Of a stretch of 13,319 nucleotides of DNA, positions 1 to 6,870 are shown piece by piece. This stretch comes from Thermodesulfobacteriaceae bacterium (GTDB taxonomy: Bacteria > Desulfobacterota > Dissulfuribacteria > Dissulfuribacterales > UBA3076): positions 1-13,319 of the forward strand of contig DTYO01000121.1 of the NCBI GenBank assembly GCA_012961845.1, read 5' to 3'. The notes under the pieces are model-generated. The model saw only the letters and a program-made list of their open reading frames with translations, had not been told where the DNA came from and did not search any database. The position numbers were made by a program, and so were the translations under genes. Position 1 is the stretch's first letter, and each line of letters starts with the position of its first letter.

Positions 1-572
1 AGCCATCTGCCTATCAGGTCTTGATATGCTTCCCTAGTTTCAGCGAGGAATTGCCTGGCCATGGATTCATACACGGCCAGAGATATCTGCCTTTTCGTCT
101 CGCAGTATTCCGGATAACCGGTGAATCCCAGGTCGGTTTCCACAGAGGCAAGAAGGGCTTTCCAGGATGCATGGCAGAAGGGAGCGAGAAATCGGCAGAG
201 AGCCAGGACTTCTCTGGCCAGAATACGCCTTGCAGCTCTGTCTTCCGCGTCCTGGCACCAGGTAATGACCTGGGAGAAGGGTACCCGGGCGTCATGTATA
301 TGTGCCATGGCCCCTTTCATCCATGTGGACAGCATGGCCTGAAATGGTTCAACCTGCTGTCTCAGAAAATGATCGGAGGCCTGAAAATAGAGTCTCCTGC
401 AGGATGGAGAGTCGGCTGCGAGCGATTCAAGTTGCCGGATATCTCGGAGATCAACCGTGTCTGAAATACATTCCCATGAGACATCCCGGCCCAGGTGCAG
501 GGCAAGGTCCCTTTTTCTGACTTCTCTGGTGAGGGCCAGAATCCTCTCGGTCCAGCAAGCAGATGAATTCAA
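1..572 (-). CDS. Unrecognised helical protein, N-terminal part (cut by left edge)
   Basis: An uninterrupted minus-strand frame runs from a TTG at 572-570 to the window edge, about 190 residues. It has no early ATG, so it is easily missed. The product is rich in Leu, Ala, Arg and Glu and looks soluble and helical, with no signal peptide or membrane segment. Recognisable stretches are RILALTREVRKRDLALHLG near the start, VDLRDIRQLESLA around residue 55, and GYPEYCETKRQISLAVYESM near residue 155, followed by an FLAETREAYQ-type helix. The loose pattern of a GY..Y segment before an FL..T...Y helix reminded me of the helical N-terminal half of some M3-type peptidases, but no HExxH lies inside the window, so this is only a guess. 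The start is uncertain: GGAGG at 590-586 is 13 bases from the TTG, rather far. A better spaced TTG at 582-580 is in another frame, which would require a frameshift near 550. Confidence 0.6.
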   Translation of the reverse strand, partial: MNSSACWTERILALTREVRKRDLALHLGRDVSWECISDTVDLRDIRQLESLAADSPSCRRLYFQASDHFLRQQVEPFQAMLSTWMKGAMAHIHDARVPFSQVITWCQDAEDRAARRILAREVLALCRFLAPFCHASWKALLASVETDLGFTGYPEYCETKRQISLAVYESMARQFLAETREAYQDLIGRW

Positions 573-696
573 GATTCTTCAACTTCCTCCCGAATTGCAG
601 CCAATGGAAAAAGATTTATTGTTATGGTTAAGTATATCTAAATGAAGCAGCAGAATGCGGCTGTCTTGGTGAGTCTGCCGTATTATTAACCTGGAT

Positions 697-996
697 TTAT
701 CTGGTCTGCAAGCTGGTCAGGGGGCGCAGGATGAAATGGGGGCTGGACGCATTTTGGGTGGTACTTCGATCCCCTTGCAGCACGGCAGGTCTGGTGGAAA
801 TGGGGACCTCTGCGACTTCATGGGCCGGACTTTTCATGTCTGTTTCAACGTACCTGTGGGGGCCGTTTCCAGGGCACTGTTTCGAGCTCAAGGTCTTGGA
901 GAATGTAGACATGCTTTGGGATCAAGTAGGCGGCCTGCGGGGTGGGCGTTTCCCGGGCTTCTGCCGGGGTCTGTTCCGTACCAGGCCGTCTGGCAT
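697..996 (-). pseudogene. Possible frameshifted small gene, unknown product
   Basis: Three adjoining minus-strand frames look protein-like in turn. An ATG at 996-994 opens frame one. A second frame covers about 985-846 and reads ...AAYLIPKHVYILQDLELETV... before a TGA. A third frame ends at the TAA at 699-697 and reads ...YVETDMKSPAHEVAEVPIST.... Removing one base from the run of five G (plus strand 858-862) joins frames two and three; adding one base to the run of four G at 966-969 joins frames one and two. The result would be about 100 residues. Third codon positions in the two longer frames are mostly G or C. No Shine-Dalgarno element precedes the ATG, and I do not recognise the product. 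It could instead be non-coding sequence that happens to be open. Confidence 0.25.
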
Positions 997-1013
997 TCGA
1001 TAATAATTAGATG

Positions 1014-1041
1014 TTGCGGCAAGTTGAACTGATATTATAAT
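1014..1041 (+). promoter_or_regulatory. Candidate sigma-70 promoter of the rpoZ operon
   Basis: A perfect TATAAT lies at 1036-1041, preceded at 16 bases by TTGCGG (1014-1019), which matches the first three bases of the -35 consensus. Transcription would start near 1048 and leave an untranslated leader of about 100 bases before rpoZ. The -10 lies inside the palindrome ATTATAAT (1034-1041), so the minus strand carries the same hexamer, but without a credible -35. The assignment is from sequence pattern alone. Confidence 0.45.
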
Positions 1042-1150
1042 GAGCCATTTTCCGGATACCTATGATCAGATCTGGGACAGGCGGGGTGCAGGTAAGATCC
1101 ATGGAAACGCCTGACAGGTCTTGATCTGGTTCAACAGGGAGGACATTAAT

Positions 1151-1414
1151 ATGGCAAGAGTTACGGTCGAAGACTGCCTGGAGCAGGTGCCCGGGCGTTT
1201 CAACTTGGTACATCTGGCAATCGAGAGAGTCAAACAGCTGCGCAAGGGGGCGCAGCCGCTGGTTCAATGCAAAAATAAGGAGATCGTTCAGGCGCTCAGG
1301 GAAATCGCTGCAGGCAGAGTGTCTTTCGGCAATCTGGAAGAACTGGCTCAGGAAGCGGAGGAACAGCAGATTTTTCAGGCTCTTCAGGTGAGCAGCAATC
1401 AGAGTGAAAAATAA
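1151..1414 (+). CDS. rpoZ: DNA-directed RNA polymerase omega subunit
   Basis: The 87-residue product begins MARVTVEDCLEQVPGRFNLV and contains the central ALREIAAGRVS block typical of omega, which binds the beta-prime subunit and helps assemble RNA polymerase. The N-terminal MARVTV is identical to E. coli omega, where residues 2-5 form part of ppGpp binding site 1 with beta-prime. The acidic tail (residues 60-87) is variable in the family. The start at 1151 is chosen over an in-frame ATG at 1121 because GGGAGGA (1137-1143) sits about eight bases before it and the family starts MARVTV. It is the first gene of a four-gene operon, 24 bases before dnaJ. Confidence 0.95.
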   Translation: MARVTVEDCLEQVPGRFNLVHLAIERVKQLRKGAQPLVQCKNKEIVQALREIAAGRVSFGNLEELAQEAEEQQIFQALQVSSNQSEK

Positions 1415-1438
1415 AAAATCAAGGTTTAATTTCAGGAC

Positions 1439-2575
1439 ATGAAAAAAGATTATTACGAGGTGCTGGGGGTCTCTTCTCAGGCATCCTCTGCTGAAATAAA
1501 GAAGGCCTATCGAAAACTGGCCTTGAAATATCATCCTGACAGAAATCCCGGCGACAAAGAGGCGGAGGAGATGTTCAAGGAAGCGGCAGAGGCCTACGAT
1601 GTGTTGCGGGATCCTCAAAAGAGGCAGGCATATGATCTTCATGGTATGGCCGGTGTTGCCGGTAGTGGTTTCAGAGGCTTCAACGGCGCCGACGATATTT
1701 TCAGTACCTTTGGAGACCTGTTCGAAGATCTGTTCGGTTTTACCGGGGGTCAGGGCAGGCGTGGTGGCATGGAGTCTGAAGCCGGTTCAGATCTCAGGTT
1801 GGATCTAGCTGTATCTTTTGAAGATGCCGCCAGGGGGGCTGAGAAGGAAATAGAGATCACCAGACTGGAGACCTGCAACAGCTGCAAAGGAACCGGTTCG
1901 GGGCCGGAAAGCCGGACGATGACCTGTCCACAATGTCAGGGGCGGGGTCAGATCATCAGAACCGAAGGTTTTTTCAGGGTCTCATCCCAGTGTCCAAATT
2001 GTTCGGGAAGAGGAACGATCATGACTCATCCGTGTAAATCCTGCCAGGGCAAGGGAAGGGTCAGGAAGAAAAACAAGATCAAGACCCGGATTCCTGCAGG
2101 TGTTGATACTGGTTCGAGGCTGAGACTGAAAGGTGAAGGGGACGCAGGTTTCAGGGGCGGGCCCAGTGGAGATCTGTATATAGTGTTGCACGTGGAACCT
2201 CACGATTTCTTCGAGAGAAAGGGCAATGATATCTATTGCAGAATTCCCGTTTCGTTTCCCCAGGCATCTCTAGGTGATGAAGTGGATGTGCCTACCCTGG
2301 ACGGAAGACATAAGGTGAAAATTCCTCCAGGTACACAGTCCGGTACACAATTCAGGATCAAAGGACTGGGGGTGCCTGACCTGAGGGGATACGGACAGGG
2401 TGACCAGGTTGTTGAGGTAAACGTGATAACTCCTGTCAGGCTTACTGAGCGTCAGAAGGAAATTCTGCAAGAATTTGCTGAAATAGAGACCGAAAAGAAC
2501 GGGGATGGCTTTTTTAAACGGATTCTGAAGAGAGCCGAAGCCGTTGTCAGTCACGGAGTAGGACATGGAGAGTAA
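1439..2575 (+). CDS. dnaJ: Chaperone protein DnaJ (type I Hsp40)
   Basis: The 378-residue product is a full-length class A DnaJ, which delivers unfolded clients to DnaK and stimulates its ATPase. The J domain covers residues 4-69 with the essential HPD at 32-34. A short Gly/Phe-rich linker (about 70-110) includes the DIFSTFGDLFEDLFG segment. The zinc-finger domain has all four CxxCxGxG repeats (Cys pairs at 146/149, 163/166, 185/188 and 199/202), followed by the two C-terminal beta-barrel substrate domains and a dimerisation tail. There is no dnaK or grpE in the window; the gene travels with rpoZ, moaC and dksA instead. Its last 11 bases overlap moaC, which suggests translational coupling. 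Confidence 0.97.
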   Translation: MKKDYYEVLGVSSQASSAEIKKAYRKLALKYHPDRNPGDKEAEEMFKEAAEAYDVLRDPQKRQAYDLHGMAGVAGSGFRGFNGADDIFSTFGDLFEDLFGFTGGQGRRGGMESEAGSDLRLDLAVSFEDAARGAEKEIEITRLETCNSCKGTGSGPESRTMTCPQCQGRGQIIRTEGFFRVSSQCPNCSGRGTIMTHPCKSCQGKGRVRKKNKIKTRIPAGVDTGSRLRLKGEGDAGFRGGPSGDLYIVLHVEPHDFFERKGNDIYCRIPVSFPQASLGDEVDVPTLDGRHKVKIPPGTQSGTQFRIKGLGVPDLRGYGQGDQVVEVNVITPVRLTERQKEILQEFAEIETEKNGDGFFKRILKRAEAVVSHGVGHGE

Positions 2576-3068
2576 GGACGCCTTTTCCCACATCGACCAC
2601 AGGGGGATGGCCCGCATGGTGGATGTGAGCGGCAAGCCTGAATCTCTGCGGGAAGCGGTGGCAAGCGGGCGGATAATAATGGGGAGCAGGGCCTTTGAAC
2701 TGCTTGCAGACATGAGAATCCCAAAAGGTGATGTGTTTGCCGCAGCTCGTATTGCCGGAATAATGGCGGCAAAAAAGGTGGATTCTCTCATTCCCCTCTG
2801 CCATTCCTTGCCACTGCACAGCGTAGAAATCGAATTTTTGCCTGATGAAAAAGACAGTGCCGTGGAAATCACGGCACGGGTGAAGACAAAAGGGGTGACT
2901 GGAGTTGAAATGGAGGCAATGATTGCGGTATCGGTTGCTGCCCTGACCATATATGACATGTGTAAGGCGGTGACAAAAGAGATGACCATTGAAGAGATAA
3001 GTCTGGATTACAAGTCCGGAGGCAAAAGCGGGACCTGGCAGAGAAAGGTCCGGGAGGAACGAACATAA
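2565..3068 (+). CDS. moaC: Cyclic pyranopterin monophosphate synthase MoaC
   Basis: The 167-residue product matches MoaC over its full length. MoaC converts the MoaA product (3',8-cyclo-7,8-dihydro-GTP) to cyclic pyranopterin monophosphate, the first committed step to molybdenum or tungsten cofactor. Visible hallmarks are MARMVDVSGK near the start, KGDVFAAARIAGI (54-66), IPLCHSLPL with the active-site His80, GVTGVEMEA (110-118), and TIYDMCKAV with Asp131 and Lys134, the equivalents of E. coli Asp128 and Lys131. The start is inside dnaJ, with GGAG at 2555-2558 six bases upstream. Its stop overlaps the dksA start (TAATG). No other molybdopterin gene is in the window, so its place in this operon looks like simple linkage. 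Confidence 0.96.
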   Translation: MESKDAFSHIDHRGMARMVDVSGKPESLREAVASGRIIMGSRAFELLADMRIPKGDVFAAARIAGIMAAKKVDSLIPLCHSLPLHSVEIEFLPDEKDSAVEITARVKTKGVTGVEMEAMIAVSVAALTIYDMCKAVTKEMTIEEISLDYKSGGKSGTWQRKVREERT

Positions 3069-3430
3069 TGGAACAGGCTCAACTGGATTATTTCAAGAAG
3101 CTTCTCCAGGCCAAACTGGACGAATTGCTGGATGAGGCGGATAAGACCCTGGTAGAGATGACTGATATGGATGATCATTTTCCGGATCCCACAGACAGGG
3201 CGTCAATTGAGTCCGAACGGAGTTTTGAACTTCGTATCCGTGACAGAGAAAGAAAACTTATAAAAAAGATCAAAAAATCACTGGAAATGATAGAAGAAGG
3301 TACATATGGTGAGTGTCAGGAATGTGGTGAAGATATAGGAACCAAGCGTCTGGAGGCTAGGCCCGTCACCACACTCTGCATAAAATGCAAATCAAAACAG
3401 GAGCAGGTCGAAAAGGCCAGGGGACTGTGA
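3068..3430 (+). CDS. dksA: RNA polymerase-binding transcription factor DksA
   Basis: The 120-residue product is a DksA/TraR-family zinc-finger coiled-coil protein that enters the RNA polymerase secondary channel and mediates the ppGpp response. The coiled-coil tip reads DPTDRAS, with Asp40, Asp43 and Ala45 matching E. coli Asp71, Asp74 and Ala76. The zinc finger uses Cys83, Cys86, Cys104 and Cys107. Residues Leu64, Lys67, Arg98 and Lys108 match E. coli Leu95, Lys98, Arg129 and Lys139, which line ppGpp site 2. It lacks the N-terminal extension of the 151-residue E. coli protein. GGGAGGA lies about ten bases before the ATG, which overlaps the moaC stop. It is the last gene of the operon, and no clear terminator follows. 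Confidence 0.95.
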   Translation: MEQAQLDYFKKLLQAKLDELLDEADKTLVEMTDMDDHFPDPTDRASIESERSFELRIRDRERKLIKKIKKSLEMIEEGTYGECQECGEDIGTKRLEARPVTTLCIKCKSKQEQVEKARGL

Positions 3431-3528
3431 TTTCCAGCATGATGGTGTTTTTTAATACAGGGGCGGCTGTGCATTATGCGAATTAGACCTGTTAGATGTT
3501 TCGCGGAGTTAAGTCTTTGATTCTGTCT

Positions 3529-3537
3529 GAGGTGATC
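3529..3537 (+). promoter_or_regulatory. Extended Shine-Dalgarno element of the receiver gene
   Basis: GAGGTGATC lies one base before the ATG at 3539. All nine bases can pair with the 3' end of bacterial 16S rRNA, an unusually long match that fixes the start and suggests efficient translation of this small protein. Confidence 0.6.
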
Positions 3538-3538
3538 T

Positions 3539-3904
3539 ATGAGCCAGCAAGGGAAAAAGATATTGGTCGTTGACGATGAAGAAAGCATACATCTGCTCTA
3601 CAGGGAAGAGCTGGAAGAAGAGGGGTATACGGTCATTTCAGCCATGAATGGCGAAGATGCTCTCAATGCCTTTAATTCGGAACAGCCGGATCTGATAATC
3701 TTGGACATAAACATGCCTGGAATGGATGGAATAGAGGTGCTCAGGCAGATGAAGGAGAGCAAGCCTGATGTTCCGGTAATCCTCAGCTCGGCCTATCCTG
3801 AGTACAAGCAGGATCTGGCGTCATGGGCATCAGACGATTATATAGTCAAATCGTTCAATCTGGATGAACTCAAAGATTCAGTTCGCCGCCACCTGAAGAT
3901 TTAA
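3539..3904 (+). CDS. Single-domain response regulator (CheY-like receiver)
   Basis: The 121-residue protein is one receiver domain with no output domain. The acidic pocket is Asp12/Asp13, the phospho-accepting Asp is Asp56 in LIILDINMPGMDG, Ser83 or Ser84 fills the switch position, and Lys104 is the conserved lysine. The residue after that lysine is Ser rather than the usual Pro (VKSFNL). Such proteins act by binding a partner when phosphorylated or as a phosphate relay or sink. It lies 108 bases after dksA with its own strong ribosome site and converges with the PilZ-PAS kinase-like gene, a natural but unproven partner. A role in chemotaxis is not supported by any neighbour. Confidence 0.92.
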   Translation: MSQQGKKILVVDDEESIHLLYREELEEEGYTVISAMNGEDALNAFNSEQPDLIILDINMPGMDGIEVLRQMKESKPDVPVILSSAYPEYKQDLASWASDDYIVKSFNLDELKDSVRRHLKI

Positions 3905-4161
3905 TCAGGACAATTCGGTTCGAGAGTTTGCCGAATATTCAGGGCGGAGGGGGCGCAGTGGCGTTTCAAGCCCCTGACAATGCGGCAGATTTGGTGAAGT
4001 GGCGAACTCTTGCGGCTTCGCATGCCTAATAATTTTTCATTGAATTCGCCGCACCTTTCTGGTGCAGTTCTTGACTTACTATATTTCCTGTAACCTGCTG
4101 TCATTTATGTTAATCGGCGTTTGCCTGGCTTTTTAAGTGAATAATCCTGGATTAATTCCTG
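3905..4161. other. Convergent intergenic region, no gene seen
   Basis: This stretch separates the convergent receiver and PilZ-PAS genes. It holds only weak dyads: ATTCGG/CCGAAT (3913-3918 and 3931-3936, 12-base loop), TGCG/CGCA around a four-base loop near 4013, and GCACC/GGTGC around five bases near 4051. None is followed by a T-run on either strand, so I do not call an intrinsic terminator. Short open frames here have no convincing start or composition. Confidence 0.45.
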
Positions 4162-5580
4162 TCAGGACAGGGCCAGTTTGAATGTGACAGACTGAAAACC
4201 TGATCCGCCGGAAATACAGACTTTTATTCCATGCTTCTGTCTCAGGTACTGCAGAAACGTAAATGCTGGTTCTTCCGGAGAAAACCTCAGGGCCTGTCCA
4301 TTGTGGCTTATCTGCAGAACAATATTTCCGTCTTCGACTGCGGTCCTGATCCACAGCTCTCCTCTGTCAAGAGTTGTCATCTGTTTCATCATTGCATGAC
4401 ACACTGCCACAAAAGAATTGGCCCACTCTGTATATTCTGCACGGAATAACGGCAGGTTTGGCTGAAGGGAGATGTTTTTTCGGATTTTCCTGAAAGGAGT
4501 GTGAAGCTCCAGAGTTTTTATTTCGTCTTTTATCATATGGTTGAGGGATATCGTGACAGGGGAGCCCAGTATCTCCTTGTCTCTCCGTTTTGTGGCCAGG
4601 TAACAGTAATCCTTGATCTTCCTGAGAATATCCTGGGCAGTTCTGAGGTCGGTCGTCCAGTCTCCGTAATCATCAGCCTCGCAGGAGGAGCGGTCGGATA
4701 GATGCTTCAGCCTGATCAAGTCGAGGCGTCCCATGACGGCGGACAGGGGATTGACAAGATCCTCCAGGAGATCATCGAACAGAAAACCCAGCGTCAGGTG
4801 GTTATACTGATATTTAAAGTATCTTTCTCTGATGGATTGGCGGTTGCGCAGATGATGCAGCGCAGTGACGTCCCGGGTTCGCAATACCAGGCAGGTGCTG
4901 CCGCTGAAATCCATTATGGGTGAGACCCAGATATTGTAAAACCGGGGATGCCTCTGGTCCGCGCTCGTAAGCCCGATATACTGAAAGGCATTGATCCGTT
5001 TTTCTGTTCTGGTTTTCATTGCTCTCCGGAGATGCTCTCTGAATGTCATGCCTTCAACAGATACATTCAAAATGGAGCTGGTCTCTGACAGGTTTTTCTT
5101 GCGGAGCCTGACTGGATCCCTGGGAACGCACAAGGATTGATGCCTGTTTGAGGCAAGTATATTGAATGACGCATCTATAACCAGGATCCCGTCATCTATT
5201 GTATCAATGAGATCCTGGACAACGGATGAGTACTTGGGGAATTTTTCCAGGGTCTCACTCAGGCTGTAGAGAGGAAGCGGCCAGTTTATTTCCTTAGTGA
5301 AGATTATGCCGCTTCTGAATTTGCCGTCTTGATGCCTGGTCCACCTGATTTTTCCCATGGCCTTGTATTTTTTTTTGAGGCGGCCTGATCCCATCACGGT
5401 GATCTCTAGTTTTTCGTTGATATTGACCGGCACAGGTGATTCTATCTGGACCCCGTAAGAGGTGATATCAGAAGATATCACCTTTATCCCTGATTGCTGC
5501 GAAATACCCTTCAGCTTAAGCAACAGTCTCACTGGAATCCTGGAAACACGTCTTCTTTCAATGTGTGTTTTTTTCAACAA
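4162..5580 (-). CDS. PilZ-PAS protein with degenerate histidine-kinase module
   Basis: The product is 472 residues if started at the TTG 5580. Residues about 7-100 form a PilZ domain, the c-di-GMP receptor fold: R10xxxR14 in ERRRVSRIPVRL and DITSYG (38-43), a Ser-to-Thr variant of the usual D/NxSxxG. Residues about 118-245 form a PAS sensor domain ending in LVLRTRDVTALHHL. Residues about 264-331 align without gaps to a HisKA H-box, LGFLFDDLLEDLVNPLSA, but the phospho-accepting His is Glu273 and the next Glu is Asp. The C-terminal 130 residues sit where HATPase_c belongs, but the N-box Asn is missing and the DxGxG loop reads SHNGQA. It therefore probably cannot autophosphorylate. No membrane segment is visible, so it is likely cytoplasmic. 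It follows the sigma-54 regulator on the same strand. The frame is open upstream to a TTG at 5607, but AGGAG favours 5580 or the GTG at 5583. Confidence 0.85.
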   Translation of the reverse strand: MLKKTHIERRRVSRIPVRLLLKLKGISQQSGIKVISSDITSYGVQIESPVPVNINEKLEITVMGSGRLKKKYKAMGKIRWTRHQDGKFRSGIIFTKEINWPLPLYSLSETLEKFPKYSSVVQDLIDTIDDGILVIDASFNILASNRHQSLCVPRDPVRLRKKNLSETSSILNVSVEGMTFREHLRRAMKTRTEKRINAFQYIGLTSADQRHPRFYNIWVSPIMDFSGSTCLVLRTRDVTALHHLRNRQSIRERYFKYQYNHLTLGFLFDDLLEDLVNPLSAVMGRLDLIRLKHLSDRSSCEADDYGDWTTDLRTAQDILRKIKDYCYLATKRRDKEILGSPVTISLNHMIKDEIKTLELHTPFRKIRKNISLQPNLPLFRAEYTEWANSFVAVCHAMMKQMTTLDRGELWIRTAVEDGNIVLQISHNGQALRFSPEEPAFTFLQYLRQKHGIKVCISGGSGFQSVTFKLALS

Positions 5581-5587
5581 CACCGAT

Positions 5588-5592
5588 CTCCT
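5588..5592 (-). promoter_or_regulatory. Shine-Dalgarno element of the PilZ-PAS gene
   Basis: On the minus strand AGGAG lies seven bases before a TTG at 5580 and four before a GTG at 5583. This argues against the longer frame from TTG 5607, which would place the element inside the coding region. Confidence 0.55.
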
Positions 5593-5761
5593 GGAAACAG
5601 ACAGCAAATTTTATTGAGGGCTGACAGAAAACTGTCATACAGTCTTTGAATATTAAAGCAAGAAGAATACCAAAAAAAAAGTGATTACTGCGGAAAACAA
5701 GCAGGAAATCCCCGATATTTGGTGGAATAAGTGGTGTGAGAGAAAAGCTTTACTGTTTTTG

Positions 5762-5785
5762 GAAAAAAAATTCTGTGACAGGAAT
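5762..5785 (-). terminator. Possible intrinsic terminator after the sigma-54 regulator
   Basis: Read on the minus strand, just after the stop of the sigma-54 regulator, ATTCCTG-TCA-CAGAAT forms a six-pair stem with one bulged C, followed immediately by a run of eight T. The stem is short and AT-rich, so termination may be partial, allowing some read-through to the PilZ-PAS gene. Confidence 0.4.
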
Positions 5786-5793
5786 GGGACTTT

Positions 5794-6870
5794 TTATATA
5801 AAGGAAGTGTTTTCTGGAAGTTTCAATTCGAGAACCTCCTCAGGATTTTTCTGAGGCATTTTCACCTTGAAATCCTTTATCTTGTATAAAAGGGCCTTGT
5901 AACTTATCTGCAGAAGCTGGGCGGCCTGCTTGCGATTTCCCTTGGTCCGGCGTAGCGCTTCTTCGATTACGATTCGTTCTATGCGGGCTACACTCTTTTT
6001 CTTTATTTCCTTGAGAGATGGAAATTTTCCCTGTGCCTCCTGTTTGCAGTTTTCAAGCACTGAGTTAAGGAGGGACTCATCAGGTGCCCAGATTTCAGAG
6101 GTGGAGCATTCCCTGGTGCTTACATCCATGCGTTTGAGGATTTCTTCTTCCAGTGCGTCTGAATCCCCCAAGACCATTATTCGTCTCACATAATTTTCGA
6201 GTTCTCTGACGTTGCCTGGCCAGTAGTATTCTGAAAATATCTTTTTGAGCCTGTCGGATATGGTTATATGGCGTCCCTTGGAGACACTCTGATGCTTATT
6301 CAGCAAATGTTCTATGAGAAGGGGAATATCTTCTTTTCTTTCCCTCAGTGGCGGGACAACGATCTTTATTATGTTCAGGCGGTAAAACAGGTCTTCTCTG
6401 AAAATGCCTTTCTGAACATCCTGTTCCAGATCGTGGTTTGTTGCTGCGATGACCCATGCATTTACGTTTATTTCTTCCAGCCCGCCGACCCTTGCAAAGG
6501 CACCATCCTGCAGGACCTGCAGCAGTTTTGCCTGCAGAGGCAGAGGCATGTCTCCGATTTCGTCGAGAAACATGGTGCCCTGGTTGGCCATTTCGAATTT
6601 GCCGGGTTTGGATTTGACCGCCCCTGTAAAGGCCCCCTTTTCATATCCAAATAGTTCGCTCTCAAGCAATTCACCGGGCAGCGCAGCACAATTGACCTTG
6701 ACAATCTGGTGCTTGTTGCGTTTTGATAAGTTATGCAGTGACAAGGCTACAAGCTCTTTGCCCACACCGCTTTCGCCGCAAATAAGTACATTCAGGTCAG
6801 TATCCACTACCTGGCAGATCAACTCCTTTATGCGTCTGATTGGGGAACTGTTGCCTATTATCAAATCCAT
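5794..6870 (-). CDS. Sigma-54 enhancer-binding transcriptional activator without receiver domain
   Basis: The 358-residue protein consists of a sigma-54-interacting AAA+ domain (about 4-240) and a C-terminal Fis-type helix-turn-helix (about 300-335, GNRKQAAQLLQISYKALLYK). The Walker A is GESGVGKE (32-39), the sigma-54-contacting loop is an intact GAFTGA (79-84), Walker B is MFLDEIGDM with Asp103/Glu104, and the arginine-finger region is FREDLFYRLN. It hydrolyses ATP to open sigma-54 promoters. There is no N-terminal regulatory domain; the AAA+ domain begins at residue 4, so it is organised like PspF and must be controlled by a partner or by expression. The ATG at 6870 has an in-frame stop four codons upstream and no obvious Shine-Dalgarno. 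It is divergent from the receiver-GGDEF gene and upstream of the PilZ-PAS gene on the same strand. Confidence 0.93.
   Translation of the reverse strand: MDLIIGNSSPIRRIKELICQVVDTDLNVLICGESGVGKELVALSLHNLSKRNKHQIVKVNCAALPGELLESELFGYEKGAFTGAVKSKPGKFEMANQGTMFLDEIGDMPLPLQAKLLQVLQDGAFARVGGLEEINVNAWVIAATNHDLEQDVQKGIFREDLFYRLNIIKIVVPPLRERKEDIPLLIEHLLNKHQSVSKGRHITISDRLKKIFSEYYWPGNVRELENYVRRIMVLGDSDALEEEILKRMDVSTRECSTSEIWAPDESLLNSVLENCKQEAQGKFPSLKEIKKKSVARIERIVIEEALRRTKGNRKQAAQLLQISYKALLYKIKDFKVKMPQKNPEEVLELKLPENTSFI

Larger units (their letters stand above)
573..1150. other. Gene-poor divergent region upstream of rpoZ
   Basis: No intact gene is convincing in this 578-base stretch between the left-edge gene (minus) and rpoZ (plus). 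Its middle, about 697-996, looks like broken minus-strand coding sequence (separate entry). The right part, about 1000-1150, holds a TATAAT element and the 5' untranslated region of rpoZ. The left part, 573-690, is AT-richer and should contain the promoter of the left-edge gene; a TATACT on the minus strand at 636-631 is the best -10 candidate but has no good -35 partner. Confidence 0.5.

Noticed and set aside
21..520. Plus-strand ORFs at the left edge
   Set aside because: They are shadows of the longer open minus-strand frame with better codon pattern.
731..1032. Plus-strand ORFs of 90-98 residues upstream of rpoZ
   Set aside because: Composition is unlike a protein, there is no ribosome site, and the opposite strand looks more coding.
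3431..3460. T-run after dksA as an intrinsic terminator
   Set aside because: The bases before the six T (3448-3453) form no stem longer than about three pairs.
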